Shown in pieces: positions 29,474 through 39,300 of a stretch of DNA of 64,000 nt; positions within the stretch are counted from its first letter, which is position 1; each line of letters begins with the position of its first letter. The stretch is taken from the NCBI GenBank assembly GCA_905221605.1, contig CAJNDS010002168.1, positions 777,765 to 841,764 on the forward strand, read 5' to 3'. Position numbers and translations under genes: made by a program. A model generated the notes under the pieces. It did not search any database. It saw only the letters and a list, made by a program, of their open reading frames with translations, and was not told where the DNA came from. The stretch comes from Symbiodinium natans (lineage: Eukaryota; Sar; Dinophyceae; Suessiales; Symbiodiniaceae).

Positions 29474-29598
29474 CTGCAAGGGGTGAAACTCGAGAGGCGA
29501 AGACACAAACCTTCAAAAGCCCGACTGAATTTTGGGGATTACTATCGCACAGCAAAATAGGGGCCATAAGGACTTATTCCGACCCCTATATTTCAACT

Positions 29599-29715
29599 AC
29601 TTGGAGGTTCATGGGTAGCAGTAGAGTCCTAAGCAAGGCAACTATATCTATGACTGCTTATCACTTTACTTCGGCTGCTTGTAACCCTACTTATAACTAC
29701 CCATGATCCTTCAAG
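29599..29715. mobile_element. MITE-like family M1 copy
   Basis: ACTTGGAGGTTCATGGGTAG / CTACCCATGATCCTTCAAGT inverted ends. It is followed immediately by a partial M2 element (to about 29800). Confidence 0.85.
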
Positions 29716-29821
29716 TCCTTACTAGGGATAAGAATAGGGGGTACTACAAATCCCTATAATTCCCATTCAGGACTGTTGGTATAAGGGGGAACATGCCAAG
29801 GAGCATCTAAAACGCAAATCC

Positions 29822-29856
29822 CGCTTAGAGGCTCCGAGAATTTCGCCCCGGAGCCG
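29822..29856 (-). CDS. Possible FnIII exon (G strand)
   Basis: After CTGTGCAG|C the frame reads GSGAKFSEPLSG, the FnIII 'G-S-G-x-F-S-E-P' pattern. The donor is not fixed. Confidence 0.48.
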
Positions 29857-29944
29857 CTGCACAGGTTTCTCAACAAGCGGGACGAGTTACCCTAAACCCT
29901 GAACCTTAAACCCTAAACTCTAAACCCGAAACCCTAAACCCGAA

Positions 29945-30085
29945 TCCCTACATGCAGGCCACCACGCCGGACGTGCTTTGTGGTGTATGCCGAAACACTC
30001 ATCCCACCCCGCAAACGATACCCCAAGTTCCAGATCCGAATGGTTAGGGCTGGCGGTCGGCCTGATGCAGAGGCTCACTTCGTAG
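29945..30085 (-). CDS. Possible coding exon
   Basis: Open frame RYEVSLCIRPTASPNHSD, LELGVSFAGWDECFGIH, HKARPAWWPAC. Rich in Trp and Cys. Splice sites not settled. Confidence 0.42.
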
Positions 30086-30749
30086 CGCCCAAAAATTGCG
30101 CATGTCTGTCCCAAGGGCGGGGAATCGAGTCAAAACCTGATTCCTAAACCTAAAAAACCCTAGGGTTCAGGGTTCAGAGTTTAGGGTTTTTAACCCCCCC
30201 CAGCCTGACAAGGACGGAACCACCGAAGGCACCCGCGGAATGGTTCCGATGACCCTTGGCTCACAGCTCAATCTAGGGTTTCTGGATTACTTGGAAGTTC
30301 GTGGGTAGCAAAAAAACTGGGGATCTAAGTGGGATACCTAAGTCAGCTGAATCTTGGGTTTCTGGATTAGGGTTTAGGGGTTGGGTTGTTGCCCTTTATA
30401 CGAAGAGTCCTGAAGAGAGATTATCGTACCCCCCTATTATGGTTCTAGGACGCCCTATGAAAAGCCCTATCAAGGACTGTTCGTATAAGGGGGGAACCAT
30501 CCCAATTTTGGCGGCTGTTCGTTTTTGTTGAGTGGTGTTGGGACATCTGGTCAGAGCCCGAAGATGTCCGAAGGCCCTTCCCTAGATCCCACAACATAAG
30601 AAGGGCACCCTTTATGGGGGGATTCCAACAAATAGGGGGGAGCCCTTAATATACCCCAAAATGGTATGATCCTTAATTATTATTTTAAAAAAAACTCAAA
30701 AAGGGTACCCCTATTTTCGGAAACCCCTTATGGCTCAAAGCCATATCGA

Positions 30750-30821
30750 TCTCCAAACAGCCGGGTGCCCTCATTCACTCTCATGGCTTCTGTAGCTTCA
30801 CGCTTGGACTCAACGTTGGAC
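30750..30821 (-). CDS. Coding exon following a FnIII G strand
   Basis: After TGGCAG|G the frame reads SNVESKREATEAMRVNEG then TRLFGDRY. The single entering base completes a codon left at phase 2 by the 31357-31415 exon (GG+G), so the two join in frame. Confidence 0.75.
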
Positions 30822-31137
30822 CTGCCAGCGTCCTAAACCCTTGAAGCCCCCTAAACCCTAAACCCTAGACCCTTAAACCCTAAACCCTCAACTCTTCAAC
30901 CCTTCAACCCTTTAATTACCCTTGAGCCCCAAACCCTAGAGTTCAGGGTTCAGGGCTCGGGGGTCCGAATCGAAACTGCCCCAACATTCTTGAAACCCTC
31001 AACCCGAGTCCCCAAAACTCCCCAAAACAACTCAAAACCTTTGGCAACCCTAAACCCTAACCCCCAACCCCCAACCCCTAAACCCTAAACCCTAAACCCG
31101 AAACTCCACCGCAGACCCTAACGCCCCAGCTAAGAAT

Positions 31138-31312
31138 CTTAGGGTAGTTACATGATCCCTGAGTATGGGCCCTTACATGGGGGGCCCTTCTGTACCCCTT
31201 ATATACCCTCTAGAACCCAAGGGCCCATACTTCAGGGTTTAGGGTCTAGGGTTTAGGGTTTTAGGGTTTAGGGTTTAGGGTTTAGGGTTTAGGGTTTAGG
31301 GGACCATATACC
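31138..31312. mobile_element. MITE-like family M4 copy interrupted by telomere-type repeats
   Basis: TCTTAGGGTAGTTACATGATCC at the left and GGGGACCATATACCTA at the right; the inner half carries a TTTAGGG block. Confidence 0.65.
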
Positions 31313-31356
31313 TATGCTTCGAAAGAAACACGCCTGAAGCAAACCGGCCAGGTCAC

Positions 31357-31415
31357 CCCTGGCCCAGGTGCGGGATGCAGTCTGAAAACTTGCCCTGGCC
31401 CACGCTGTTCGTCGC
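31357..31415 (-). CDS. FnIII exon (G strand)
   Basis: Reads ATNSVGQGKFSDCIPHLGQ after ATCCGAG|GCG. 'A-T-N-S-V-G-Q-G-K-F-S' is a classic FnIII F-G turn and G strand. The donor is CAGGG|GTGACC. Confidence 0.85.
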
Positions 31416-31604
31416 CTCGGATCGTTTAGGGTTGAGGGTTTAGGGTTTCGGGTTGAGGGTTCAGGGTTCAGGGTTCAGGGTTTAGGGTTTCGGGTTTCGG
31501 GTTTCGGGGTTCGGGTTTCGGGTGTAGGGTTTAGGGTTTAGGGTTTAGGGTTTAGGGTTTAGGGTTTAGGGTTTAGGGTTTAGGGTTTAATGTTTAGGGT
31601 TTGC

Positions 31605-32228
31605 TGCTGTGATAGGGCGTAGATGCTGTGAAGGTTAGGTTTTGGAACAAGCTCGAAAGCTTCGTGAGGCGCGAAGAGCAGCTTTGGCCCGATTGTGGAA
31701 GGCCATCTAACATCTTTCTCCCACCACGCCGTCCGAGGCGGCAAAGCCACCCAAACCTATTCCTTTTAGGGTTCAGGCCTAAACTCAAGCCAACTGCTTA
31801 CTTCTATAAAACCTTTTCATTCCGTCACGGTGGTCGCCCGCCCGGTTCAGGGTCCCAAAAAAACCACAGGCAGAAGGGCAGAAAGGTCCTGGAGTCAGGC
31901 TCGCCCCTGGGCGGCCTGGACACGAGGCCAGCACAGATTTCGGGCCAGGATTCGAGATGAAAGGGGGTTCAGGGCACCTGGCCTGGCCTGAGGCCTGCCT
32001 GGTCCTTGGGCACGCTGTGGCGAGGGGTCCGGGACCCTGGGCTGGGGGCCCTGGGGGAAGCCCGCCCCCCCGCCCCGAAAAGGTCCGCCAAGTTCTGCGA
32101 GGGTTTCGGGTGTTTAGTACTGGTCCCGAGGAGAACGTGTTCCGGTACCGGGCCCATCGTGGGCGCTACCGACCCCCATGCTGTGGGAGGCGGGCGAGCG
32201 ATCTGGGTCGGCTTGCGCCATCGAGGTA
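31605..32228 (+). repeat. Dispersed repeat R1, copy 2 (uninterrupted)
   Basis: Starts GTGATAGGGCGTAGATGC and ends GGCTTGCGCCATCGAGG. It matches copy 1 (12960-13495, inverted) and the two halves flanking the copia element. It is GC-rich in the second half. Three overlapping ORFs are not conserved and not called. Confidence 0.85.
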
Positions 32229-32261
32229 GGGTTTAGGGCTCCGTTTTTTCAAGGATCCTGT

Positions 32262-32365
32262 GGGATGTTCCCCTTATACTAACAGCTCCTTAATCAGGAT
32301 GATAATGGGGGGGGGGGTTAGCATGTTCCCTATTCAGGACTGTTAGGAGAAGGGCGAACATCCCA
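32262..32365. mobile_element. MITE-like family M2 copy
   Basis: GGGATGTTCCCCTTATACTA at the left and GAAGGGCGAACATCCC at the right; a G run lies in the middle. Confidence 0.8.
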
Positions 32366-32561
32366 GAGGATCCTTATGAAGGATAGGGGTTCGGGATTTG
32401 GGGGTTTAGGGTTTAGGGTTTAGGGTTCAGGGTTTCTGGTTTAGGGTTTAGGGTTTAGGGTTTAGGGTTTAGGGTTTAGGGTTTAGGGTTTAGGGTTTAG
32501 GGTTTAGGGTTTAGGGTTTAGGGTTTAGGGTTTAGGGTTTAGGGTTTAGTCCTTCGGGTTC

Positions 32562-32667
32562 CTCAGCTTCTAACTGTGCTATGGGGTTTGGGAGCCTTTC
32601 AGTGGTGAACCGGCCTTTGCTGGGTCTCAGGGGCGCTGGTCCCCTTTTAGCGTCGCTTTGGGCGATC
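32562..32667 (-). CDS. Possible coding exon
   Basis: Open minus frame IAQSDAKRGPAPLRPSKG, RFTTERLPNPIAQLEAEE after CCACGAG|G. The donor is unknown. Confidence 0.42.
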
Positions 32668-32995
32668 CTCGTGGAGGCCCTAAACCCTAAACCCTAAACC
32701 CTAAGCCCTAAACCCTAAACCCTAAGCCCTAAACCCTAAACCTCTAAAGCGCATGTTCAAAGAAAACACCAAGAGCGGAACCTTATGTAGAGCTAGGATG
32801 GCCCTCAAAAAATCCTCTGAAAAATTATTCCCTACATACAACCCTCTTAAACCCAATGGTTTAGGGTTTAGGGTTTAGGGTTTAGGGTTTAGGGTTTAGG
32901 GTTTAGGGTTTAGGGTTTAGGGTTTAGGGTTTAGGGTTTAGGGTTTAGGGCTAGAAGGGAAAGTACCACACGTCCCAAGGGCTGACCTAAAGAAC

Positions 32996-33039
32996 GACCA
33001 CCGGATGCTGGGAATCTAAAGCTGAGTCTCCTTGGCACC
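32996..33039 (-). CDS. Possible FnIII exon
   Basis: Lies between GTTTCAG|G and GGTC|GTTCTT. Two frames are open: RRLSFRFPASGG (B-C strand style), or QGDSALDSQHPVV, which fits the incoming phase of the 33454 exon. Confidence 0.42.
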
Positions 33040-33453
33040 CTGAAACCCTGAACCTCCATCCCCCGCCTCAACATGCCCCCATGGGCATACCCTTAAAGGG
33101 TTTAGGGTTTAGGGGTTTAGGGTTTAGGGTTTAGGGTTTAGGGTTTCGGGTTTCGGGTTTAGGGTTTGGTAGAATCCTTCCCTTGTGTTCTTCTTTTGCA
33201 GGTTAAAGGGGTATGGGCCTGGGGTGTGTTGATATATACTTATATATACCCAAGACCTTCCAGGAACCCCAGCTCCCAGTTCCCCGTCCCTAAACACAAC
33301 CCGGCAAGCCTCAACTCATCTCCGAAACCCGAAGCTCCGCATGTCTTACATATTCCGTCCCAAATGTGTAGGGTTTCGGGTTTGGGGGTTTAGGGTGAAG
33401 GGCTTAGCGTTTAGGGATCCTAAACCCTAAACCCTAAACCTGACACCCTAAAC

Positions 33454-33515
33454 GCAGCCCTGCTTGGGCGTCTCCCCCTTGCCGCCACGAGGCAGCAATC
33501 CGCAAGTAGAACTTC
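33454..33515 (-). CDS. FnIII exon (F-G strands)
   Basis: Reads KFYLRIAASWRQGGDAQA then GL between GCCGAG|G and GCTGC|GTTTAGGG. 'F-Y-L-R-I-A-A-S' is an F strand. The telomere-type repeat starts at the donor. Confidence 0.78.
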
Positions 33516-33789
33516 CTCGGCGCATGACGCTCACGAGGCTTTGTAGGGTTGTGGGGTTCAGGGTTTAGGGTTTAGGGTTGAGGGTTGAGGGTTGAGGGTT
33601 TAGGGTTTAGGGTTTAGGGTTTAGGGTTTAGGGTTTAGGGTTCAGGGCTTCGGGTTTTTAAGGATTAGGGTTTAAGGAGCTCATCGTAGGGAACCTCGAA
33701 GCTCCAAGCTCTACAGGAGATAGAGGGAAAGCCTTGCGTTCAGGTGTGACGGCTTGGGGCTTAGGCCCTAAGGTTCACGTTTAGGGTTT

Positions 33790-33960
33790 CGGGGTGTATG
33801 AAGCTGGCCAGCACAACCTCGCGTTTTTTTCATGTGAGTAGAAGCACCTGCGAGCCTGCGAGCCTGCGAGACTTGCGTGCTGAGCCCTGTGCAGATTCGG
33901 CTCCATGTTGTCCAGGCAGTAGTGCGTCTGGCAGGTCACCGGTGCGCAGATGACCCGAAA
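33790..33960 (-). CDS. Possible coding exon
   Basis: Open frame VICAPVTCQTHYCLDNME, PNLHRAQHASLAGSQARR. An alternative frame is also open, so strand is likely minus but frame is uncertain. Confidence 0.35.
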
Positions 33961-34079
33961 CCCTGAACCAAAACAACCTAAACCAAGAAGCACCGAACCC
34001 TAAACCAACAAAAAAAGCTGAACTCCTAGACTCTAAACTCCAAACCCTAAGCGGGTTGTCTGCCACAGGCTCCAATATT

Positions 34080-34385
34080 TGGGAGAACTGGGAAAACTTG
34101 GTTACTTGGATCACTTGCCACACTTAGGTCGCTATTGGGTTGCTGACTTTCCGCACCATTTACGTTGCTTGGGTCACTGGAAACACTTCAGCACTTGGTG
34201 TCTTACAAGATTCACTTGGGGCACTGGGAGCACACTGTCTTGGGGTCACTTGCAACACTTGGAGCACTTGGGGGCACTGGGTTCACTCGGTCACCTGGAT
34301 CGCTTGCACTTGGGGGGCACTTCGGGGCACTGTCGCTGGGGATGGGCGCTTGGGCCAAGTGACTTGGTTGTACGACACTACATCA
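34080..34385. repeat. Degenerate 9-bp minisatellite (GTCACTTGG)n
   Basis: Antiparallel counterpart of the 10280-10640 array; divergent GTCACTTGG/GGCACTTGG units. Plus ORFs of 65-126 codons across it are artefacts. Confidence 0.85.
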
Positions 34386-35190
34386 CGGACACTCCGATGG
34401 CTTGGGAGAGCCCTGCCCGAGCCAAAGAACGAATGATCCTAGACCCCCCTAAACCCTAAACCCTAAACCCTAAACCCTAAACCCTAAACCCTAAACCCTA
34501 ATCAAACAGGCGGCAGGGGTTTAGGGTTTAGGCCTAGGGATTCGGGCCCGCACTTGCTCCCAGAAAGAACTCGAGGGGTTAGGCTTGAAGGTTTAGGGTT
34601 GAAGGTTTAAGGTTGATGGCTTGGGGTTGAAGGTTTGGGGTTGATGGTTTCGGGTTTAGGGTTTAGGGTTTAGGGTTTAGGGTTTAGGGTTTAGGGTTTA
34701 GGGTTTAGGGTTTAGGGTTTAGGGTTTAGGGTTTAGGGTTTAGGGTTTAGGGTTTAGGGTTTGCTGTGATAGGGCGCAGATGCTGTGAAGGTTAGGTTTT
34801 GGAACAAGCTCGAAAGCGTCGTGAGGTGCGAAGAGCAGCTTTGGCCCGATTGTGGAAGGCCATCTAACACTTTTCTCCCACCCCACGCCGTCCAAGGCGG
34901 CAAAGCCACCCAAACCTATTCCTTTTAGGGTTTAGGCCTAAACTCAAGCCAATTGCTTTCTTTACATAAAACTTCTTCATTCCGTCACGGCTTTTCACAA
35001 AAAACAAGCCTCCACAGAGGGAGAAGGACCACGGGCCCAGGCCAGGGTCAGTCTGGGCAGCCCAGGGGCCCTGGCAGAGGGGCCCAGAGTGGCCCAGTTA
35101 AGGAGGCGCAGAGGAAAAAGCTCAGTGAGGGCCCAATTCAAACCAAACGGGGCCAGAAGGGCCCAAAGCCAGGGGCCCCAGAGTGGGCCC

Positions 35191-35266
35191 AAACCCCTTT
35201 ATGAGTATCAATTGGAGGGCAAGTCTGGTGCCAGCAGCCGCGGTAATTCCAGCTCCAATAGCGTAT
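35191..35266 (+). pseudogene. 18S rRNA fragment (530-loop region)
   Basis: About 76 bp matching the universally conserved small-subunit segment, including GTGCCAGCAGCCGCGGTAAT and CAGCTCCAATAGCGTA, with minor changes upstream (CCTTTATGAGTATCAATTGG). It is much too short for a functional gene. It lies inside R1 copy 3. Confidence 0.92.
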
Positions 35267-35321
35267 CCCCCCCGAAACGGCCAGCCACCCCCAAGGCGAA
35301 GGGCTGGGGGTTTAGGGTATT

Positions 35322-35326
35322 TACTT
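35322..35326. repeat. Target-site duplication of the copia element (left)
   Basis: TACTT directly before the left LTR, repeated at 45814-45818. Five bases is the usual copia duplication length. Confidence 0.9.
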
Positions 35327-35578
35327 CTTGTGGGTTAGAGCTCGGCTCAAGCACTCACGGACGGTTTTCAGACCCAAGCAGCAAAGAAAGCTCTCGGTGT
35401 TTGACTTCTTCTTTTGAAGCTTATTTGGAAAAGCGTGTGATGTTGACTCTGTACACTTAAATGTTTTGTCATCTCACATGTGCTGTGTCTGGGCCTAAAG
35501 CCGCAGAACAACATAGATGCATGCCAAGACCCGATGACCCGATGCTGGCGAGATACCTGACGCCCAGGGGCTTTCGCT
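35327..35578 (-). repeat. 3' LTR of the copia element
   Basis: 252 bp, identical by eye to 45562-45813. It is AT-rich in the middle (GTACACTTAAATGTTTTGTC). Confidence 0.95.
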
Positions 35579-35591
35579 CTCCCCCTGCCTC
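35579..35591 (-). promoter_or_regulatory. Polypurine tract
   Basis: GAGGCAGGGGGAG in sense, directly abutting the 3' LTR; expected primer for plus-strand DNA synthesis. Confidence 0.8.
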
Positions 35592-35628
35592 AAAATGAGG
35601 CACATTCGTCGAGATCTCCCGCGGTGGC

Positions 35629-36318
35629 TCACTCATTCTGTTCTGGACGCAATTCAAGCTCGGTTCTTCCACGCCAAGCATTGTCATAGCAATGCCTTGC
35701 GTTGGTGGGATCATCAAAACGATCATCGCGGAGTTCGGTGCGACCGTCAGCATGAACGATCAGCGTCCTCCTTCTGCCCGTCAAGGATTGTCTTCGAATG
35801 ACCTCTGGTAGGCGCGCGTCTGACGGACAGAACAAGCGCAATCTCGGCATCCCATGCCACCGGATCAAGACATTTGGACGGCGGTGAGCGTCGTAGATGA
35901 AGTGATCTCGGACTCCTGCTGGAGGGACTTGGAAGACGGCACTCAAAGGTCCTCCCCAAGGGCTAGCTGTTCTCAGCACCTCGTGGTTCGGAAGCTGTAC
36001 AGGAACTGGCCACACTAGATGAGGTCTCAGAGGTGCTTGAGGAAAAGCAATCTGTTCACGCTGACTTCGGGCGTCCGCCTCGCGGTGAACCCCTTCGCTG
36101 TCTGCCCTTTGTACAGGCCTTGGCGGCAAAGGCGGAGCCTCTGGTGGTTCAATATCTGGTTCTTCTCGGTAAATGCGTTGGCCTAGATTCCGATTTCGAA
36201 GTCCGGCCTCAATAGCCCCAACCCGCGTGAGCCTTTCAAACTCTTGAGCTTGTGCCCTCTCAGCGAAGATTAACACCTCGTCATCTACATACCTTATCAC
36301 CTCTTGCGGGACTGGCAT
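35629..36318 (-). CDS. Second ORF of the copia element, unknown function
   Basis: 229 codons in a different frame, starting with an ATG inside the last 22 nt of the Gag-Pol ORF. It begins MPVPQEVIRYVDDEVLIF and has a proline-rich middle (PPEAPPLPPRP) and a basic C-terminus. No signal peptide or transmembrane segment is visible, and I recognise no domain. It could be an accessory protein translated by reinitiation or frameshift, or non-coding internal sequence that happens to be open. Confidence 0.5.
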   Translation of the reverse strand: MPVPQEVIRYVDDEVLIFAERAQAQEFERLTRVGAIEAGLRNRNLGQRIYREEPDIEPPEAPPLPPRPVQRADSEGVHREADARSQREQIAFPQAPLRPHLVWPVPVQLPNHEVLRTASPWGGPLSAVFQVPPAGVRDHFIYDAHRRPNVLIRWHGMPRLRLFCPSDARLPEVIRRQSLTGRRRTLIVHADGRTELRDDRFDDPTNARHCYDNAWRGRTELELRPEQNE

Positions 36319-39300
36319 CTGAGCAATTTGTCGTTCGGGCTCTTCATGGGGCGAGGGATTGGTGGGCCTATTTGGGGAAGCTCTCGAAGATCATCCTCAT
36401 GATCAGGCTGCACTTCGCTGAGTGTGTCTAGCTCTGCTTCGGGTTCTTCGATGTCACGGTTTCCCCATAACTTAACCCAAAAAGTCCAAATTCCCTTCCT
36501 GAGCAACCACTTCAAGGCTTCCCAAACAACAATGCTGCACACCGCAACCATGCATATGAAGATAGTGAAGTCCCACTCCCTTTCCGAACTCAGATCAGGC
36601 TCAGTCCTGACTGTTTCGGCCTCTGTCGCGCACAGCAACAGCACCACTGAAACCAATGCCCTTTGGCTGACGGAGACTCCGCTCTGATTAGCGACAGGTG
36701 CGGGGGACAATGTGCCTTGGTCCTTCAAGGAACCCAGCCCCAACACTTGCATCAACTCCTGAAGTCGCTGCAATGGAACGGACTTTGTCCCGAGGTCTGC
36801 TCCATTTCTGGAGCTTGAGACATACCCAACCACAACCTGGTCAGCAAGATATTGTTCCTTCAGAGCTGCTGCCCTGATTCTCAAGTGGCGAGTCCGCCAG
36901 GATGCATTATCTACTTGAATGATTTGTAGGCAAGCTTGGTTATCGTTGAGCACCACAAGGCGGACGTCACCTCCGCACAGCTCACTTGCTAACAGCTGGT
37001 GGGCCCTACCTACGTTGAACCCAGTCATGGTGCTTAAGAGTTCTGACTCGGCAGTGGACTGGGCCGTAAATGGTTGCTTACTGGACAGCCAGGTCACAAT
37101 AGCTCCCTCTTGAAAGAGTATAGCGCACTCCTGGCTTCGTCCGGCTAGCGGGGCGAAGCCCGCGTCGGTATGGACCTCTAAAACATTGGCTCCTGAGACT
37201 GTCGCTACACTACCAGACTCACCTAAGGTGGGGACCTTGGGGCCATACACTAGCGCTACATCGACTGTGTTGAACAAGTACCCTAGTAGATGTTCGATGT
37301 ACGGTAATGTGGCCACTGGGTTGCGCGACATTTCTGAGGCCAATTTGCTCACGCCATACATAAGATCGGGCCGGGTACGCGTAGCAATCCAGAGCATCTC
37401 TCCGAGAGACGTCTGGCACGCGCGGAGTGCGTTTGGGTCTTTCTCCTCCACAGCCAGTTCAGGGATTTCGAAATTTCCGGGCGGCAACGGAGTGGTTTGC
37501 AGTTTCACATGCGGGTACCGTTTCATGAGATCTTGAATATACCCCTGTTGCCCCAAAATCAGCTGATTTCCCCTCCAGGCAAACTCAATGCCAAAGAACG
37601 AGGCTGTTCCTTCGATCAACTGCGGAATTTTCTTCATTGACCCTGTCTCCCACGCAGCCTTAATCTTGTTCACAACAGCAAGCGCTACAGCCCGGGGCCC
37701 CATGATCAGAATATCGTCCACATAGACTGCTATCCACGCGAGCGCAGGGCCTGGTTGAAGATCGCAATCTGCATTCGCAACTCTAAGGGCCCACACTTGC
37801 GAGTCTGAGGCTGAGGGAACCAACTTCATCACCTTTCCCAGGGCTTCCCGGGTTGAGTGATCAAGCGATGGCATTTCTTCTGGGGTCACGTCAGTGGGCG
37901 GCACAACGATCTCCATGCCTGCTATGGTGACATCTCTTGTGATGCCCCAATCTCTAGGAGATTGGGGTAGTCCGTAGACCGCCCTCAAGCAAAGGAAATA
38001 CTCATCACTTTTTGCCAACCCATGCGCTATCAGGATCTTTGGAGGTTTCACGGCAATAATCTCAGCGGGGTTCTCGGTCATTGTTGGAGGTGGGGCAGTG
38101 CGCGGCTTTATGGGATCCAACAACAAACTGTTCAGGAATGCTGTTTTGATGTCCAACAAAAAACCTGCCCAGCCAACTCGAGCCCCTCTAGCAGCAATTT
38201 GTCTCACATGTGACACCTCGCAACCCGCAGCATACAACGACGCTTGATCCCCCTGACTGTCGCCGTTTCCAGAACCCTGAGGGACAAAGTTTCCGCAAAT
38301 CACCACTCTGCACTTAAAACGGCCACCCGATTTGCGGGTGAAGATTGCTTTCCCAGGAACCATGACTACCTTCGTTCCACGCTCCTCTAACCGCTTTAGA
38401 TCTGCAAGAGAGGCCCGTTTGAAAGCACCCTTCTCCTCAATCAAGGACTGCAGCTCTTGTTCAGCAGCTTTTCTCCAGAGATGAAAATGCTTGTACACCT
38501 CTTGAAGGGGAACAGTATGGCTACTCAGGATTTCACAGTCAGGCAAAAGGGAAAACTCAACTTCTTCAGGGGCCTTTTCCACAGCTTTATCCTGAGCCTG
38601 CCCTAACGCGCGCACAGCTTTGACGAGAAACTCTTCAGAAACTGCACAGTCTTCAAGGGTTTGGGCTTCTCTTTTCAAAAACTCGCACTCACGATCAATC
38701 ATCATCTTCAAGTTGAGGGCTCGATTTTCAAAGGCTTCGAAGCCCTCCCCATCCCACATACATCCTATAGAGGAATCTTCTTCACAGGAGGTGGCATCAA
38801 CAAAGAAGCCACACTCTGGAGCCTCAAAAACAGTAAGGCCCTCAACACTTTCCAAACTTTCACAGCAGCCCATGTCCGTAGGGCCATTGCCCTCAGCACA
38901 AGCACGAAGCTGATCCTCTGCCTGGTTCTCGCCAGACCTTTCCCCAGGCTCCTCTCGAGCATCACGAGCATCGCAGCCTCCAGCCCCAATGCTTCCCGCC
39001 CTCGTCCCGGTCCTAGCAAGCTCCCCCGGACCGCCACCACCCCAACCTGGGCAACTGGCATCCTGGCCGGAGGCCTCATACTGCGTCACATACCGTTCAC
39101 ACAACGTGCACACCCCAACTGGATCCGCACAACACGCACTACACACTAGACATGTCTTCATTTCGCCAGCCGGAGCCGGGTCAACACCACGCCAACCCCC
39201 TACTCCAACTTCATCAGCATCCCCCGCTCCTACGCCGGCCGGAGCCGGGGACCTCTCAACAACCCCTGCCTCAGACTCAGCGTTCCAAGGCACATGAACA

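Larger units (their letters stand above)
34755..35326 (+). repeat. Dispersed repeat R1, copy 3, left half
   Basis: 34755-35000 aligns with 31605-31835. The remainder is diverged and carries an 18S rRNA fragment. It ends at the copia target site; the right half resumes at 45814. Confidence 0.85.

Noticed and set aside
34079-34459. Plus ORFs with T-W-G-H-L repeats
   Set aside because: Product of the degenerate GTCACTTGG minisatellite.
35191-35266. A functional rRNA gene
   Set aside because: Only about 76 bp of 18S sequence is present, without flanking rRNA.
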